A DNA stretch of 64,000 nt from an uncultured Lachnospiraceae bacterium (GCA_910586615.1 CAJUJP010000014.1:11899-75898), one strand, 5' to 3'. Numbered from the stretch's first letter, positions 17,701 through 27,161 are shown. Translations and numbers: made by a program. The notes: generated from the sequence alone by a model not told the origin.

Positions 17701-20700
17701 AATCTCAATGCTGTTGATCTCAGATGCACTGCCATACTGCACCACGCCGTCCGTCCCTGTATTAAAGGCTTTTACCCGATAACCGATGATGCCGGACAGA
17801 CCCTTTAGCCGGTCATCTCTGTAAGTCACAGTGTCAGATCCGGCTGCCTTTACAAGCTGTACAAAATTCTTTCCATCCAGGGTACGTTCCACCAGATACC
17901 CGTCCGCTCCGCAGGACGCCGTCCATTGCAGTTCCACGGCCTTGCCCCTCTGTGCCAGTGCCGGCTGCCCAAGGCTCACTTCTGACGGCCGGGTGCGCAC
18001 GCTTTTCTCAGCCGAAAGTCTTCCGGCTTTCTTTTCCCCGTTTTCTTCTATATACACTGCCACACGGTAAACATACACCGCCCCCGGTGTCAGCCCGGTA
18101 TCGGTATAAGAAGGATCTTTTGTTTCGGCAATTAATCTGACATTTATGTCATTTTCTTCGCCGCGGTAAACAAAATAGCCGTCCGCATCTGCATTTTCTT
18201 CCCATGCAATTGTGACACTCGTATCAGAATCTGCCTGTACCGATTTCAACCGTGTATGATGCAGAATAGACGGAATTGATATTTCTGCCGCTCCGGTCAT
18301 TTCACCCGCTACAACATTTCCTGCGGAATCCCGAACTGTGGGACGCAGTGAATAGTAAAAGGTAATTCCCTTCGTGATCCCGGTATCTGTGTAAGAACCG
18401 GCCGAAACCGGCGCAGAAGCATATACTTCTCCCGGATCATCAGAATCCTCACTGCGATAAATCTCGACAGTATCCGCACCGTCTCCGCCGCTCCAGGCCA
18501 GCTCCACCGCCATTTTGTCCGCCCCGGAGCCATCCATTGAAAAGGAATCTCCTGTAAGCTCCAAAGACTCAATTTTCAGGGCACCCGGCAAAATCCTGAA
18601 AGAAACCTCCGATGTCCTGTAAACCTCAAACCCGTTTTTGTCCTTTATGACAAGATAGTAAGTGCAAAGTTCCCCGGCCCGATAGCCACCCACATTCAGA
18701 AGCTTTGAAATATCATAGTCCAGACTTTCATCCTGTACCGGAAGATCACCGGAAGTATGAGATAAATCCCCGGCCTTTATATGAACCTGACAATAAGCCG
18801 CATTTTCCGGTGCAAGCCATGTAAAGTTCAGATGTTGATCATCATTCTGAGTAACCTTCAGATCTTTTCTGACCTCTCCCTGTACCCAGTCCGTATATTT
18901 CCCCGCTTCATTGTACGCCCGGATCCGGTATTGATAGATGCCCAGTTCTTCCCCGCTTAAATCATCGGAATAGTCTGTCACAAGCGGATTCCCGATTTCG
19001 GTCAGCGGACTGTACACTGCATCGTTTTTCTCTTTCCGCTCTATTTCGTATCCCGCCGCTCCTGTCACGGCGTCCCAGCCCAGTTTTGCCTGATCTCCTT
19101 CATAAGAAAGTGTCAAAGCGCCAAAAAACAACTTCGCTTCAAATGCCACCTCCACCGGTTCGGAATATCTGTCGCTGCCGTCGGAAAAAAGGGCTCTGAC
19201 CTTATAGTAATATCGTTCCACATAGTCTGCCTGTCTGATGACATCCCGATACTGCCGCAAGAAAGCACTCTGGGAACCGGCCTTTTCATAGGTACCGTCT
19301 GATGTCTTTGCCCGGTAGATCTCATAGGCGGAAACATCCGCCAGTTTTTTCCATTTTAGATCTACCTTGTAGTCATCCCCTGCCTTTTCAGGTTCCGTCA
19401 CAGAAGCGCTCACTGTAAACGATGCCGCTGCGTCCATGTCATCTGTCAGCAGATTAACCCTCAGCGATTCCCCCTTTTCATGCATATCCACCCAGCTGCC
19501 CCAATAGGAAGTGCTGTAAAAGCTCTCACCCGCATGAGTCACATTGTAATTTTTTAGATTGCTTCCGTCTTTGCTGCTGTCTTTATAAATATAGCCATAT
19601 GATGTTGTGCCGGGAAAATAGATAACAACCGATATCGTATCCCCCGCGTTGCACTCGACAGGTTTCGGAAGGTCAATTGTATAGACTCCCGCATAGGATA
19701 TTCTTCCGGTAAGCTTTTCCGCAAGCATCGGTGTCCCGCTTTCCGGATCCGTCAACAGGCCGTTTTCCGTTTCCGGATTCTTGTAAATTCCGATCTCAAA
19801 ATCCTCGTTCGTGCTGCCGGTCATGAAAGAGACTGCCTGCAGACTCTCCCGCTCCGAGGAAAGTCCTTTCACAGTAAATACCTGTGCCATCTTGACTCCG
19901 TACTGCCAGTCCCACGCCAGCGTGTTGCTGTTAAAATAATTGTTATCATACTGGTCGGCAGGCTCCGCCACCATAACTCCCGCCGGATTGCCGGATCCAA
20001 GAGAAGTATCCTCATAAGAAATGTAAAAATATCCGTTCTCTCCCCAATCCGCACCCCAGCTGTTCCTGACGATCCACGCACCATTATTCTTCGGCTGGTT
20101 TTTAAAACTCTCTTTCGGAAAATCATCGTCCCATCCTACAATGGTAATGGCATGGTTTGTCTTGGTCTGAGTATTGTTGTAATATGCATTGGTGCTGTAA
20201 TTAAAGCAGCTGTTATCATGAAAATAAGACCATCCCGCACAGCCGTATTCCCGCACCAGCGCTTTCACATTCTGTATGCTTTCGGAATGGCCGGCCTTTG
20301 TATCCACATAAAAGTAATTCCGCATATGGCAGACATCATCCTGCGCATTTTCCAGGGCCAGATCTTCCGGCATGTCTTTTATATTAGAATAAGGATAACT
20401 GCTTTCTGCCGCCGCTCCCTGCCAGTTCATCAGCCGCTGGGCCGCCGAACTCAAATTCCCGCCCTTCTCCATATAATTCGCACCATTGATGAGTTCCACC
20501 CTATCTCCGTCAGCATTGCCCAGCACATCATAGCCCGTATGATAGGTAAAATATGCCAGATGATGCTCTGATAGATCCACCGCCGCCGGATCGGCCAGTT
20601 GCTGCGCCGCCAGAGAAGCCTCCATAACGCCCAGCGTCGTAAAAGCCCAGCAGGTTCCCCATGGATTCTGGTTTCTGGCCGGCGGAAGAAATCCCTCATC

Positions 20701-21585
20701 CCGGAAATCAAAGGATGACTCCTCTGCATAGAACGAGGAGCTGTAAGGATTCTCGGAGACATCATAATGCTCCGGTATTTCCAGCACTTCCATAACCGGA
20801 AGGTACTTCGGTTCCATGGCTTTCTGCGCCGCAATTTCCTCTGCGGAGAGGGTTTCCTGTGACTCTGCGGCTTCCGCCTCACCAGAATCATTGTCATCAT
20901 CCAAAGTCTCATCAGGCTCCCGGATCTGGCCGCTGTCTGCTTCGTCATCCTCAGAGGGGCCGTCTTCATTTTCTTCTTCCGGTTTGGAATCCTCGTCTGT
21001 GAGATCCGTCCCCTCTGCATCATCCTGACCGCTGCCAGGCTCTGTGGCTTCACTGTTGTCTGTATTGTCCTCACTGTCGCCGGGTTCTGTATCTCCGCCG
21101 GGTTCTGTGGCTCCCTGGCTGCTGCCGGGCTCTGTGGCTTCACTGTTGTCTGTATTGTCCTCACTGTCACCGGGTTCGATATCTCCGCCGGGTTCTGTAT
21201 TCTCCTGGCTGCTGCCGGACTCTGTGGCTCCATCGTTTCCTGCGTCATCCTGACTGCCATCAACTTCACTGTCGACACTGCCCTGACTACCGGACGCAGT
21301 ACTCTCACCTGCTCCTGTACTGCTCTGGCGGGCACCTTCGGTACTACCACCTGCTCCTGTACTGCTCTGGCGGGCGCTTTCGGTACTACCACCTGCCCCT
21401 GTACTGCCGCCTTCAATACTCTCACCAGCCCTCACGCTGTCCTCCACATGGTATGTATCACCGCTGTACTCCCCCGGTGCCGCCAGCACTGCTTCCACTG
21501 AAGAATTTGACAGCAGAAAAACCAGCACAAGCGCCAGCGCCGTTCTCTGTTTCCTTCTCCGGTTTTTTCTGCCATATCCTATCAT
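14704..21585 (-). CDS. Secreted papain-family (C1A) cysteine protease with many fibronectin-like repeats
   Basis: A 2,293-residue surface or secreted protein. A basic N-terminus and hydrophobic core (residues about 12-35) form a signal peptide. Residues about 45-245 are an acidic, Ser/Thr/Gly/Glu-rich linker built from tandem repeats. The protease domain has an intact active site: Gln306, Cys312 in WGTCWAF, His478 in NHAITIVGW and Asn508 in RNSWG. A lectin-like domain follows, as in other clostridial C1 proteases. After it come at least five fibronectin type III-like modules and then five or more short modules of the form KDYTVTYKNN...GTAKVIIKGKGNY. There is no LPXTG motif. I chose the ATG at 21585 (GGGGAG five bases upstream) over the one at 21630. 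Substrate unknown; host-glycoprotein or peptide degradation is a guess. Confidence 0.88.
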   Translation of the reverse strand: MIGYGRKNRRRKQRTALALVLVFLLSNSSVEAVLAAPGEYSGDTYHVEDSVRAGESIEGGSTGAGGSTESARQSSTGAGGSTEGARQSSTGAGESTASGSQGSVDSEVDGSQDDAGNDGATESGSSQENTEPGGDIEPGDSEDNTDNSEATEPGSSQGATEPGGDTEPGDSEDNTDNSEATEPGSGQDDAEGTDLTDEDSKPEEENEDGPSEDDEADSGQIREPDETLDDDNDSGEAEAAESQETLSAEEIAAQKAMEPKYLPVMEVLEIPEHYDVSENPYSSSFYAEESSFDFRDEGFLPPARNQNPWGTCWAFTTLGVMEASLAAQQLADPAAVDLSEHHLAYFTYHTGYDVLGNADGDRVELINGANYMEKGGNLSSAAQRLMNWQGAAAESSYPYSNIKDMPEDLALENAQDDVCHMRNYFYVDTKAGHSESIQNVKALVREYGCAGWSYFHDNSCFNYSTNAYYNNTQTKTNHAITIVGWDDDFPKESFKNQPKNNGAWIVRNSWGADWGENGYFYISYEDTSLGSGNPAGVMVAEPADQYDNNYFNSNTLAWDWQYGVKMAQVFTVKGLSSERESLQAVSFMTGSTNEDFEIGIYKNPETENGLLTDPESGTPMLAEKLTGRISYAGVYTIDLPKPVECNAGDTISVVIYFPGTTSYGYIYKDSSKDGSNLKNYNVTHAGESFYSTSYWGSWVDMHEKGESLRVNLLTDDMDAAASFTVSASVTEPEKAGDDYKVDLKWKKLADVSAYEIYRAKTSDGTYEKAGSQSAFLRQYRDVIRQADYVERYYYKVRALFSDGSDRYSEPVEVAFEAKLFFGALTLSYEGDQAKLGWDAVTGAAGYEIERKEKNDAVYSPLTEIGNPLVTDYSDDLSGEELGIYQYRIRAYNEAGKYTDWVQGEVRKDLKVTQNDDQHLNFTWLAPENAAYCQVHIKAGDLSHTSGDLPVQDESLDYDISKLLNVGGYRAGELCTYYLVIKDKNGFEVYRTSEVSFRILPGALKIESLELTGDSFSMDGSGADKMAVELAWSGGDGADTVEIYRSEDSDDPGEVYASAPVSAGSYTDTGITKGITFYYSLRPTVRDSAGNVVAGEMTGAAEISIPSILHHTRLKSVQADSDTSVTIAWEENADADGYFVYRGEENDINVRLIAETKDPSYTDTGLTPGAVYVYRVAVYIEENGEKKAGRLSAEKSVRTRPSEVSLGQPALAQRGKAVELQWTASCGADGYLVERTLDGKNFVQLVKAAGSDTVTYRDDRLKGLSGIIGYRVKAFNTGTDGVVQYGSASEINSIEISLQQSTEITGFRSESAGTKVILRWDEVTSVSEKKTVYEIQRKGQKDGEFVTIGRIDDLSVTEYTDDLKDADLGTYQYRIRAYREDGAYTDWSVTEFRLDLKVSPEDYSKLNFTWLPVEKAESYEVYIIRRGAYRLASVQAPATGTTCDVLAKLGVGEFWVGDSYSYYVAARDSAYQEIYRTSVITVRTVPDALTIESVEMEENPQAQNGVSVRLSWTGGGGADTIVIYRSETPGCPEEPYATVSAGRYFYRDTEVKRGQIYYYRVCPTVQNSAGETVAGELTGYREIILPGETQEPVGYIMMPQAGDRIGPDEQTPDTLLTAKVAGVDRETANIQFVVATKYSRKVFTASYDGIRDIWTAVLEDSLLPDFGEAAGTVTLLAEGKTLDVIDVRFDAKSGDDDKDDEEEEPFREGIWFKDIPEQVYTGRALRPEVFVYDDGSLLTAKKDYTVTYKNNIHAGTAKVIIKGKGNYSETVEGTFIIRPRSLEQVSVSAPEYLVCQKREQKISVTVKDGGKKLSHKKDYTQAITYQGAVVTGAQAAGVYEITISGRGNYEGQVRTFCEVVEGKELLSKAAVKLPATSLPYKDGEEVTFDESQITVKLGGRTVLRREADGTVNYTVSYQDNQLPGTALVTVTAGENSRYAGSCSKKFKVLGTAFATKNVDIQGILPKTVYTGEPVIQTPVLTDKATGKVLEEGIDYRIGHKDNEKAGKAVITLTGLGKYSGTIRKTFSVTKAQLAEEMIETKTVTAQQNRAGAMPDVEITYRGRKLVNGQDYTLSYTNNKNITTQTKKAFITVTGRGNFTGRLKNAVELQILPKSWQSGEITVEVPDMKYSRNKKEYKPVPVVCDNGRKLVKNKDYTVSYELNRQSEIGTIPDTGHTARVIITATGADYAAGTSEDVRVVEFRIMEKMIGNARVELVDPQYFSRYGVRPGVNDIRVTYRNNPVDAQEYEILSYSRNDRKGKAVLVIRGKGQYGGTKKVTFMIRAKGMKANLADRG
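21005..21420. repeat. Tandem repeats coding the protease linker
   Basis: Two repeat families lie within the coding region. A unit of about 85-90 bp encoding EDNTDNSEATEPGS occurs twice (about 21035-21215). A 42-bp unit encoding GAGGSTES-like peptides occurs about three times (about 21300-21420). Both units keep the frame, so copy number changes would change linker length only. Confidence 0.8.
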
Positions 21586-21697
21586 AATTGCTCCCCATCT
21601 CTCTTTTTTCTTTTGCCGTACAACCGGCAAGCGCTCTGTTTCATCTCCGTGGTTCAGCCCTCCGCCTTACTGTCAGAATCTGACCCTTTGCCTTTTT

Positions 21698-22951
21698 TCA
21701 TCGACGGATCAATCCGGCCGCCCGTTCTTTCACCCGGTTCAGGCCGGCCTGCAGGCCAAGGGGCAGTATGACACCCGCCGCCAGATAAACCATGCCAAAC
21801 TGTTCCGCCCCGCGTACAAAATAGAAATAATCAATATTCGTGTAAAACTGCGCAAAGTCAAAGTCTGCGCAGAATCCGGTATGCGCCGCCACCGATGCAA
21901 GCACCATCTTTACCAGCATAAAAGCCATCACATGATGCATCATCACCGCATAAGTATTCCGCCCCAGATACTGCACCACGCGGCTTTTTCCGAAAACAGG
22001 CTCTGTCACCTTTGCAATCCGGAGCCAGAAAGCAATTCCTGACACAATTGTCACATATGGCATCACCGGGCCGTTGGCAAATCCCGTACACCACACACTG
22101 CTGAAAGCCAGCCCGTTTCCTCCCACATTTAACACAACCTGAAGCAGAAACAGAACCGCAAAATAAGGCACGTTTCCCAACGTGTCATGTTTTTCCAGCT
22201 TTTTCAGATAAAACTGCCCCATCTGAAAACAGGGAAAAAGAAACAGGATCCGCCCCGGTGTCTTATAATTCCCCCAGACATGTCCGCCGATGGCAAGCCA
22301 GACCACCGCAATCCCCACAAGAAGACTGCCGGCCATCACGATCCATTCCAGAAGCCCTTCCGCCTGTTCCCAAAGCCGCAAACGTCTCAGAATCCACTTC
22401 AGCACGATCCGCATAAAAAGATTCATCATTTCTATCACAAACAAAGTCGGTACAAACCATGCCGCATAATTATAAATAAACTGATACCCGTGCATAAAAG
22501 GCTCTATGAAAAGCGTCCGGAGGCTGATTGCCTCTCCCATGCCGAATCCTCCGGCACGCATCACCCATGCCACGACTCCGTAAACCAGATTCCAGATGAA
22601 ATACGGCACAAGAAGCCTGCGTATTTTTTTGCTGATATAGGCAAACGGATGCTCCTCTTCCGAATCCTTATAAAAATATCCCGAAATAAACATAAACAGC
22701 GGCACATGAAAAGAATAATACGGAAAAAGTTCCCCCACCGTCATAATGTGATAGCCGCAGTGTCCTGCCACTACCATCAGGATCGTAAACGCCGACAAAA
22801 TACAGAACGTTGTGTTATACTGTTTCATCCGGCCGTCCTGCATGTCGGAAAAATGCGCTTTCTGTGACTGCCGGTTCTGAACCCGAAGGACTTTTTCCTG
22901 CCGGCTGTATTTTTTGATAGATATACTCTGATCTTGTGACATATCTGTCAT
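21698..22951 (-). CDS. Acyltransferase family 3 membrane protein
   Basis: A 417-residue polytopic protein of the Acyl_transf_3 family, which O-acylates exported or surface carbohydrates. It has about ten hydrophobic segments. The early segment ILSAFTILMVVAGHCGYH carries the conserved His, followed by FHVPLFMFISGYFY, the family signature. The frame extends to 23128, but the ATG at 22951 has GGGGGAG before it and starts just ahead of the conserved part. It follows the protease gene upstream on the same strand with a gap of about 110 bases, so the acceptor may be a surface glycan; that is inference. Confidence 0.85.
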   Translation of the reverse strand: MTDMSQDQSISIKKYSRQEKVLRVQNRQSQKAHFSDMQDGRMKQYNTTFCILSAFTILMVVAGHCGYHIMTVGELFPYYSFHVPLFMFISGYFYKDSEEEHPFAYISKKIRRLLVPYFIWNLVYGVVAWVMRAGGFGMGEAISLRTLFIEPFMHGYQFIYNYAAWFVPTLFVIEMMNLFMRIVLKWILRRLRLWEQAEGLLEWIVMAGSLLVGIAVVWLAIGGHVWGNYKTPGRILFLFPCFQMGQFYLKKLEKHDTLGNVPYFAVLFLLQVVLNVGGNGLAFSSVWCTGFANGPVMPYVTIVSGIAFWLRIAKVTEPVFGKSRVVQYLGRNTYAVMMHHVMAFMLVKMVLASVAAHTGFCADFDFAQFYTNIDYFYFVRGAEQFGMVYLAAGVILPLGLQAGLNRVKERAAGLIRR

Positions 22952-23204
22952 TTTTCTCCCCCGCATACCGGCAGAATAACCGCGGTATTTATATCGCATC
23001 GTTTTCATATCTGCTCTTTTATCATCATACTGTATCCACAGACACTTTTCAATCTTTCCCGTTTTTCCTGTCTCCGGATGATAACAGTTCAGGTCACATC
23101 TGATCCATGCAAAATGCTCCAAAGACACATTTTACACGTTCTCACGGATCATGCAGCAAGTACAGAATCCTGGACTAAACTGTTACACACATATCACGTG
23201 CCGG

Positions 23205-23606
23205 TTAAATGAATTTCAATATATTCCGGATCAATACTACCGCAGCGACAACACACATAAATATGAGGCTCCCCACTATAAACCACCAGATCCCTTTTAT
23301 GAAATCCTTCAGCATTTTATTTTGAAAAACGGAATCCACAGCCTGGGAAACCCGATAAATAGAATCTATTTTCTCATTTGTAAGGGAACTTTCTCTCACT
23401 TCCTGTACATCAAGATCCTTCACAAGTTCATCCAGCGTCATATCAAAAAAATCACTCAGCATGACCAGTCTGGTAAAATCCGGGTATGACTGACCTGCCT
23501 CCCATTTTGAAATTGTCTGTCTGGATACTTGCATTTCCATACCAAGTTCTTCCTGGGACAGCCCTTTTTCTTTTCTGAGTTTTAATAGTTTTTCGTTGAA
23601 TTTCAT
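23205..23606 (-). CDS. XRE-family regulator with C-terminal membrane segment
   Basis: A 133-residue protein. The N-terminal helix-turn-helix (LRKEKGLSQEELGMEMQVSRQTISKWEAG) is a textbook HTH_3 domain. A linker follows, and then a single hydrophobic segment at about 108-128 (WWFIVGSLIFMCVVAAVVLI), suggesting a membrane-tethered regulator. Similar HTH plus membrane-segment proteins are common in Clostridia. Target genes are unknown; the divergent gene at 23954 is the nearest candidate. Confidence 0.85.
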   Translation of the reverse strand: MKFNEKLLKLRKEKGLSQEELGMEMQVSRQTISKWEAGQSYPDFTRLVMLSDFFDMTLDELVKDLDVQEVRESSLTNEKIDSIYRVSQAVDSVFQNKMLKDFIKGIWWFIVGSLIFMCVVAAVVLIRNILKFI

Positions 23607-23816
23607 TTCAATCTCCTTTCAATCTTCAACCTGATCTCCATGCATATCACAAACCTGTCTGTGATACTGCACCGCCTGTCACATCTTAGCCTACAGAAAA
23701 ATTTATTGTGATTCAAGCAATCCGGCTTGTCAATTTGTCAACATCGGCTGACATTTCATAATGCTTCTGAAAACTGACATCATGTTAACATTCTGTAACA
23801 TGCCGTGAAAAAGACA

Positions 23817-23855
23817 GTTAACGTTAACCACTTTTTCACTTTTCCATGTTATAAT
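23817..23855 (+). promoter_or_regulatory. Promoter with palindromic operator candidate for the gene at 23954
   Basis: A consensus -10 TATAAT is at 23850-23855. A perfect 12-bp palindrome GTTAACGTTAAC at 23817-23828 covers where the -35 would be, and no good -35 hexamer is visible. A related GTTAAC occurs at about 23784. Activator or repressor binding at the palindrome is plausible. Confidence 0.5.
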
Positions 23856-23953
23856 GTAACCATGCTTAAACGGGCAGAACCTGTTTACGGAATCTGCCGG
23901 ACAACCGCAGCTTTTGTTCCCCGCGGGACACTGCGCAATATTCAGAAGAAAGA

Positions 23954-25138
23954 ATGAAGAACATGCAGAAAAAGTCACACAAGCAATCAGATAACCATTC
24001 AAAATCACCACAAAAGCAGCGCCATACGCACAAATCCAATGCATCCCGGACGGCCACAGCCCTTCACCCGGCTGTCACGGCTCTGCTTCTCCTGGCTGCT
24101 TTCTGTGCCTGCCTGTTCTGCTTCCTCTATAGCAGAAATCATCCTGTGCAGACAACCGCCGGGGGATCTTACCCGGAAGACTCTGCCTCTTCCACCCCTT
24201 CTGCAAATGCCCGCCGGACTCCCGGTCCGGTAACAGAGTACATCCGGGCATCGGATCTGACCACAGAGCAGGATTCCTCCCCCACAGTCACTGCTAATCC
24301 TTGCTCCGATTTGAGTGTTCCCACATATCTTACCAGAGTGGACGACACTTATTTTCTCGTAGACTGCTATCACAATCAGGTGATTTACAACGATAATCTG
24401 ACAGATCCGCTCTATGAATGGAAAGTCATGACGAATGAGATCGACAAGGGCCACACTCTGGCAAGTGACGGTACCGTATATCTGGTGGACGACACAGAGC
24501 GGCACCGCATTCTTGTCTTTGAGAAAAAAGACGATCTGTATTTACATACCCAGACTTTTGAGGACATCGGCAACAGACCCCATTATATTATCTACGATGC
24601 CCCCACAGATACTTTTTACGCATGGAGTTCCATGAGCGGCGAAATGTATCTGTTCCGCCACAATCCCGGTGAAACGCGTATGTACTTGACGGAAATCCGC
24701 CGCATAGAGGCTCTGGACAACATCTATGTGCGTTCCTTTACGATCGTAAACGATGAGATTTATTTCGTTTCCGGCAATTCTTCCATTATCCGGGCCGCAC
24801 TTGCAGATTTCCGGATTCTGGAAACCTATCCTGTTCCCGACAGCATGGCAGGCATGATTCAGATCACCCCGATCCAGGATTATTTCTACATCACTGTTTC
24901 CACGGACCTTGCCGGCAGCCAGGATTACGCTACAATCCTCCGCACCAGAGACCTTTCCGCACTGGTGGAAGGAGATTACGAAGACATCTACAGTCAATTT
25001 ATCGGCGGAGGGACGCCCTACTATATCACAGCATTGGATAACATGTATTATTTAACTGAGCACCGCTTGCCTGGGCATTCTCTCTGGCGTTTCCGGGTGG
25101 AAGAAAATGTACTAAAAGACATTGAAACCGTATATTAA
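23954..25138 (+). CDS. Exported protein of unknown function, probable beta-propeller-like
   Basis: A 394-residue protein with a His/Lys-rich cytoplasmic N-terminus. One transmembrane anchor follows at about residues 39-60 (AVTALLLLAAFCACLFCFLY), then a Pro/Thr-rich linker and a domain of about 280 residues. That domain has repeated short strand patterns (TYLTRVDDTYFLVDCYHNQV, DNIYVRSFTIVNDEIYFVSG) reminiscent of a propeller. No family or catalytic motif is recognised. ATG 23954 is chosen because AGAAGAAAGA lies just upstream; the next internal Met is only three codons on. It is isolated and divergent from the XRE gene. Confidence 0.7.
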   Translation: MKNMQKKSHKQSDNHSKSPQKQRHTHKSNASRTATALHPAVTALLLLAAFCACLFCFLYSRNHPVQTTAGGSYPEDSASSTPSANARRTPGPVTEYIRASDLTTEQDSSPTVTANPCSDLSVPTYLTRVDDTYFLVDCYHNQVIYNDNLTDPLYEWKVMTNEIDKGHTLASDGTVYLVDDTERHRILVFEKKDDLYLHTQTFEDIGNRPHYIIYDAPTDTFYAWSSMSGEMYLFRHNPGETRMYLTEIRRIEALDNIYVRSFTIVNDEIYFVSGNSSIIRAALADFRILETYPVPDSMAGMIQITPIQDYFYITVSTDLAGSQDYATILRTRDLSALVEGDYEDIYSQFIGGGTPYYITALDNMYYLTEHRLPGHSLWRFRVEENVLKDIETVY

Positions 25139-25187
25139 TGCACTACTCCCCCTGCATATCGCAACCTTGCCTGCAGATACATACGGT

Positions 25188-26222
25188 TCACCCTTCTTCC
25201 ACAAACCGGACTTTTCTTTCGTTTACGTCACCGTAGATCTCCAGTTCCGGTATTGCCTGTAAAAATTTGGTAAACTGGGAATACCCGTAGTTCTTGGGTT
25301 TGAAGCCCGCATATTTGCGATGGACGATATTGCTCAGTTCGCTCACCTGCATTCCCTTTTTCCCTTTTACCTTCACGGCCGCTTTAATGTAATCCGTGAT
25401 TTCTTCTTCCGACTCTCTGTTTTCTTTCAGTTCCACATTAATACGGGTGTTATTTTTAACCAGATTCAGACTCGGTATCTCTTCCAGAAACCGGGAAAGC
25501 AAGCTGTATCCGTAATTTCTTACATCAAAATCAGGATACTTGTTCAAGAGTCTGCTGCCGATCTCTCCCAGTCCGGTCTCCTTATCCTTATTCTCATTTT
25601 CCGTAATGATACTGATGATGGCGCTCTCGATCACTTCCTTGCTGATAGACGTGGACTCCTTATCCTCCTGACTGCTCTTTCCGGAGGCCTTCTTATTCTT
25701 TCCGCTTTTTCCTGAAACGCCGCTCACGATTTCCCGCACTGCACCTTTTACGGTTCCCTGTGTTTCCGCCTGAAGCTCTTCTTCATCCTCGTCAATCAGA
25801 TTCTCCAATACCGTGAACTGAGAACACGCGGTACGGAAAGAACGGGGGGTTTTTTCCTCACCCATGCCCACCACAAGCATACCTGACTCCCGCAGGCGGC
25901 TGGCAAGGCGCGTAAAATCTCCATCGCTGGAAACAATACAGAAACCGTCTACATTGCCGGTGTACAGAATATCCATGGCATCAATAATCAATGTGGAATC
26001 CGTGGCGTTCTTTCCCACTGTATTACTGAACTGCTGCATGGGCGTGATGGAATTCTCCATCAGTTTTGTTTTCCACCCCTTGGCCTGAGAACTTGTCCAG
26101 TCACCATATGCTCTGCGGTATGTGACGATCCCGTGCTTCGTCATTTCATCCATAATCGCAGAAATATATTTGGCTGATATGTTATCCGTGTCAATGAGTA
26201 TGGCAAATCTCCTGTCATCCAT
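25188..26222 (-). CDS. NYN-domain putative ribonuclease with OST-HTH/LOTUS domains
   Basis: A 344-residue protein. The N-terminal NYN (PIN-like) domain spans about residues 1-145, with acidic residues expected of the metal site: ILIDTDNIS, STLIIDAMD and VSSDGDFTRLA. A Lys/Ser-rich linker follows. Two OST-HTH (LOTUS) modules then occur, ending LLNKYPDFDVRNYGYSLLSRFLEE and VHRKYAGFKPKNYGYSQFTKFLQ. The pairing of a predicted RNase fold with RNA-binding LOTUS modules suggests RNA processing or decay. The ATG at 26222 is preceded by AGGAATGAAAA. Confidence 0.85.
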   Translation of the reverse strand: MDDRRFAILIDTDNISAKYISAIMDEMTKHGIVTYRRAYGDWTSSQAKGWKTKLMENSITPMQQFSNTVGKNATDSTLIIDAMDILYTGNVDGFCIVSSDGDFTRLASRLRESGMLVVGMGEEKTPRSFRTACSQFTVLENLIDEDEEELQAETQGTVKGAVREIVSGVSGKSGKNKKASGKSSQEDKESTSISKEVIESAIISIITENENKDKETGLGEIGSRLLNKYPDFDVRNYGYSLLSRFLEEIPSLNLVKNNTRINVELKENRESEEEITDYIKAAVKVKGKKGMQVSELSNIVHRKYAGFKPKNYGYSQFTKFLQAIPELEIYGDVNERKVRFVEEG

Positions 26223-26480
26223 TTTTTCATTCCTTTCTCCGTCTTTTTTACACGGCTTTCCTTTTTTCATGTATCTGTGTTATCGTTTTAAGCAGTATCG
26301 CAGGCAGACTTGTGATACGCATAGGAAGCAAGTCTGTCTTGTTTACTGCCATCACTTTTCATTAAATCACAATTTAATTTTTGTTTTCTATTGAAATCCA
26401 TGCAATGCGCAACACAAATAACTCCCGTTTTCTTTTGCTCCATTTTCATTCACTTCCCCTGGTTCCGGCTCACATCCTTC

Positions 26481-26600
26481 TGATACTGTTTCTTATTTCT
26501 TGATACTGCTTCTTACTTCCCTAATCCTGTTTCTTATTCCCTGATCCTGTTTCTTACTTCCCTAATCCTGTTTCTTATTCCCTGATACTGTTTCTTATTC
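26481..26600. repeat. Six-copy 20/21-bp tandem repeat
   Basis: Units resemble TGATCCTGTTTCTTATTCCC and alternate between 20 and 21 bases, giving a 41-bp higher-order unit. The middle four copies are the most alike and the outer two are diverged. The array contains no frame with a start and ribosome site. Confidence 0.85.
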
Positions 26601-27161
26601 TCCTGCTTTTGATTCTGATGATCTTACTTCTCACATTCACAGGAACCTCATAAAATATTTTTTGTGTGATGCCATTTGTGATGTCATTCCGAATGTTACA
26701 GAAAATGTCCTGTCCCTGTCTTCGAAATTACCCGCTCTATAATCTATCGCTTTCTCAAACTATATGAATTTTCATTTTATTATTTCTTGTTTTAACTTAT
26801 CCAGATCCATTTTATCATATTTTTACCGGATTCCGGTTCACAGACGCAGCCTCGTATCATTGTCATTTTTATTACACATGCTATTTCTATCAACATGCCG
26901 TTTTTACTGGATATCACGCTGTTAAATTCATATTTAATCTTTTTTCATCCATTATCATATCTGTCATATATTGTGTACACATCGTACATTTTAAAGTTTC
27001 TTTCCATCAATTCCCCGGATTTCCCATACCTCTGCTTCTCTTCAGTTTCTCCACAGTTCCCGGCATCTTCATACCGGTTTCAACATTTCCCCTGCTATGA
27101 TCTATGATATGATCTATGATATTTTCTCTGATATTTCCCCACATATCTTTTCATCTGACTT

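Noticed and set aside
20451..21425. A 324-codon minus-strand frame in the repeat linker of the protease
   Set aside because: It is an out-of-frame reading of the tandem repeats, giving a low-complexity peptide; the protease frame continues through it with signal peptide and active site.
26481..26600. CRISPR array
   Set aside because: The repeats are directly adjacent with no unique spacers, and no cas gene is near.
26895..27107. A 70-codon hydrophobic frame in the AT-rich gap
   Set aside because: No ribosome site and a composition expected of AT-rich DNA; it could be tested by RNA-seq but is not supported here.
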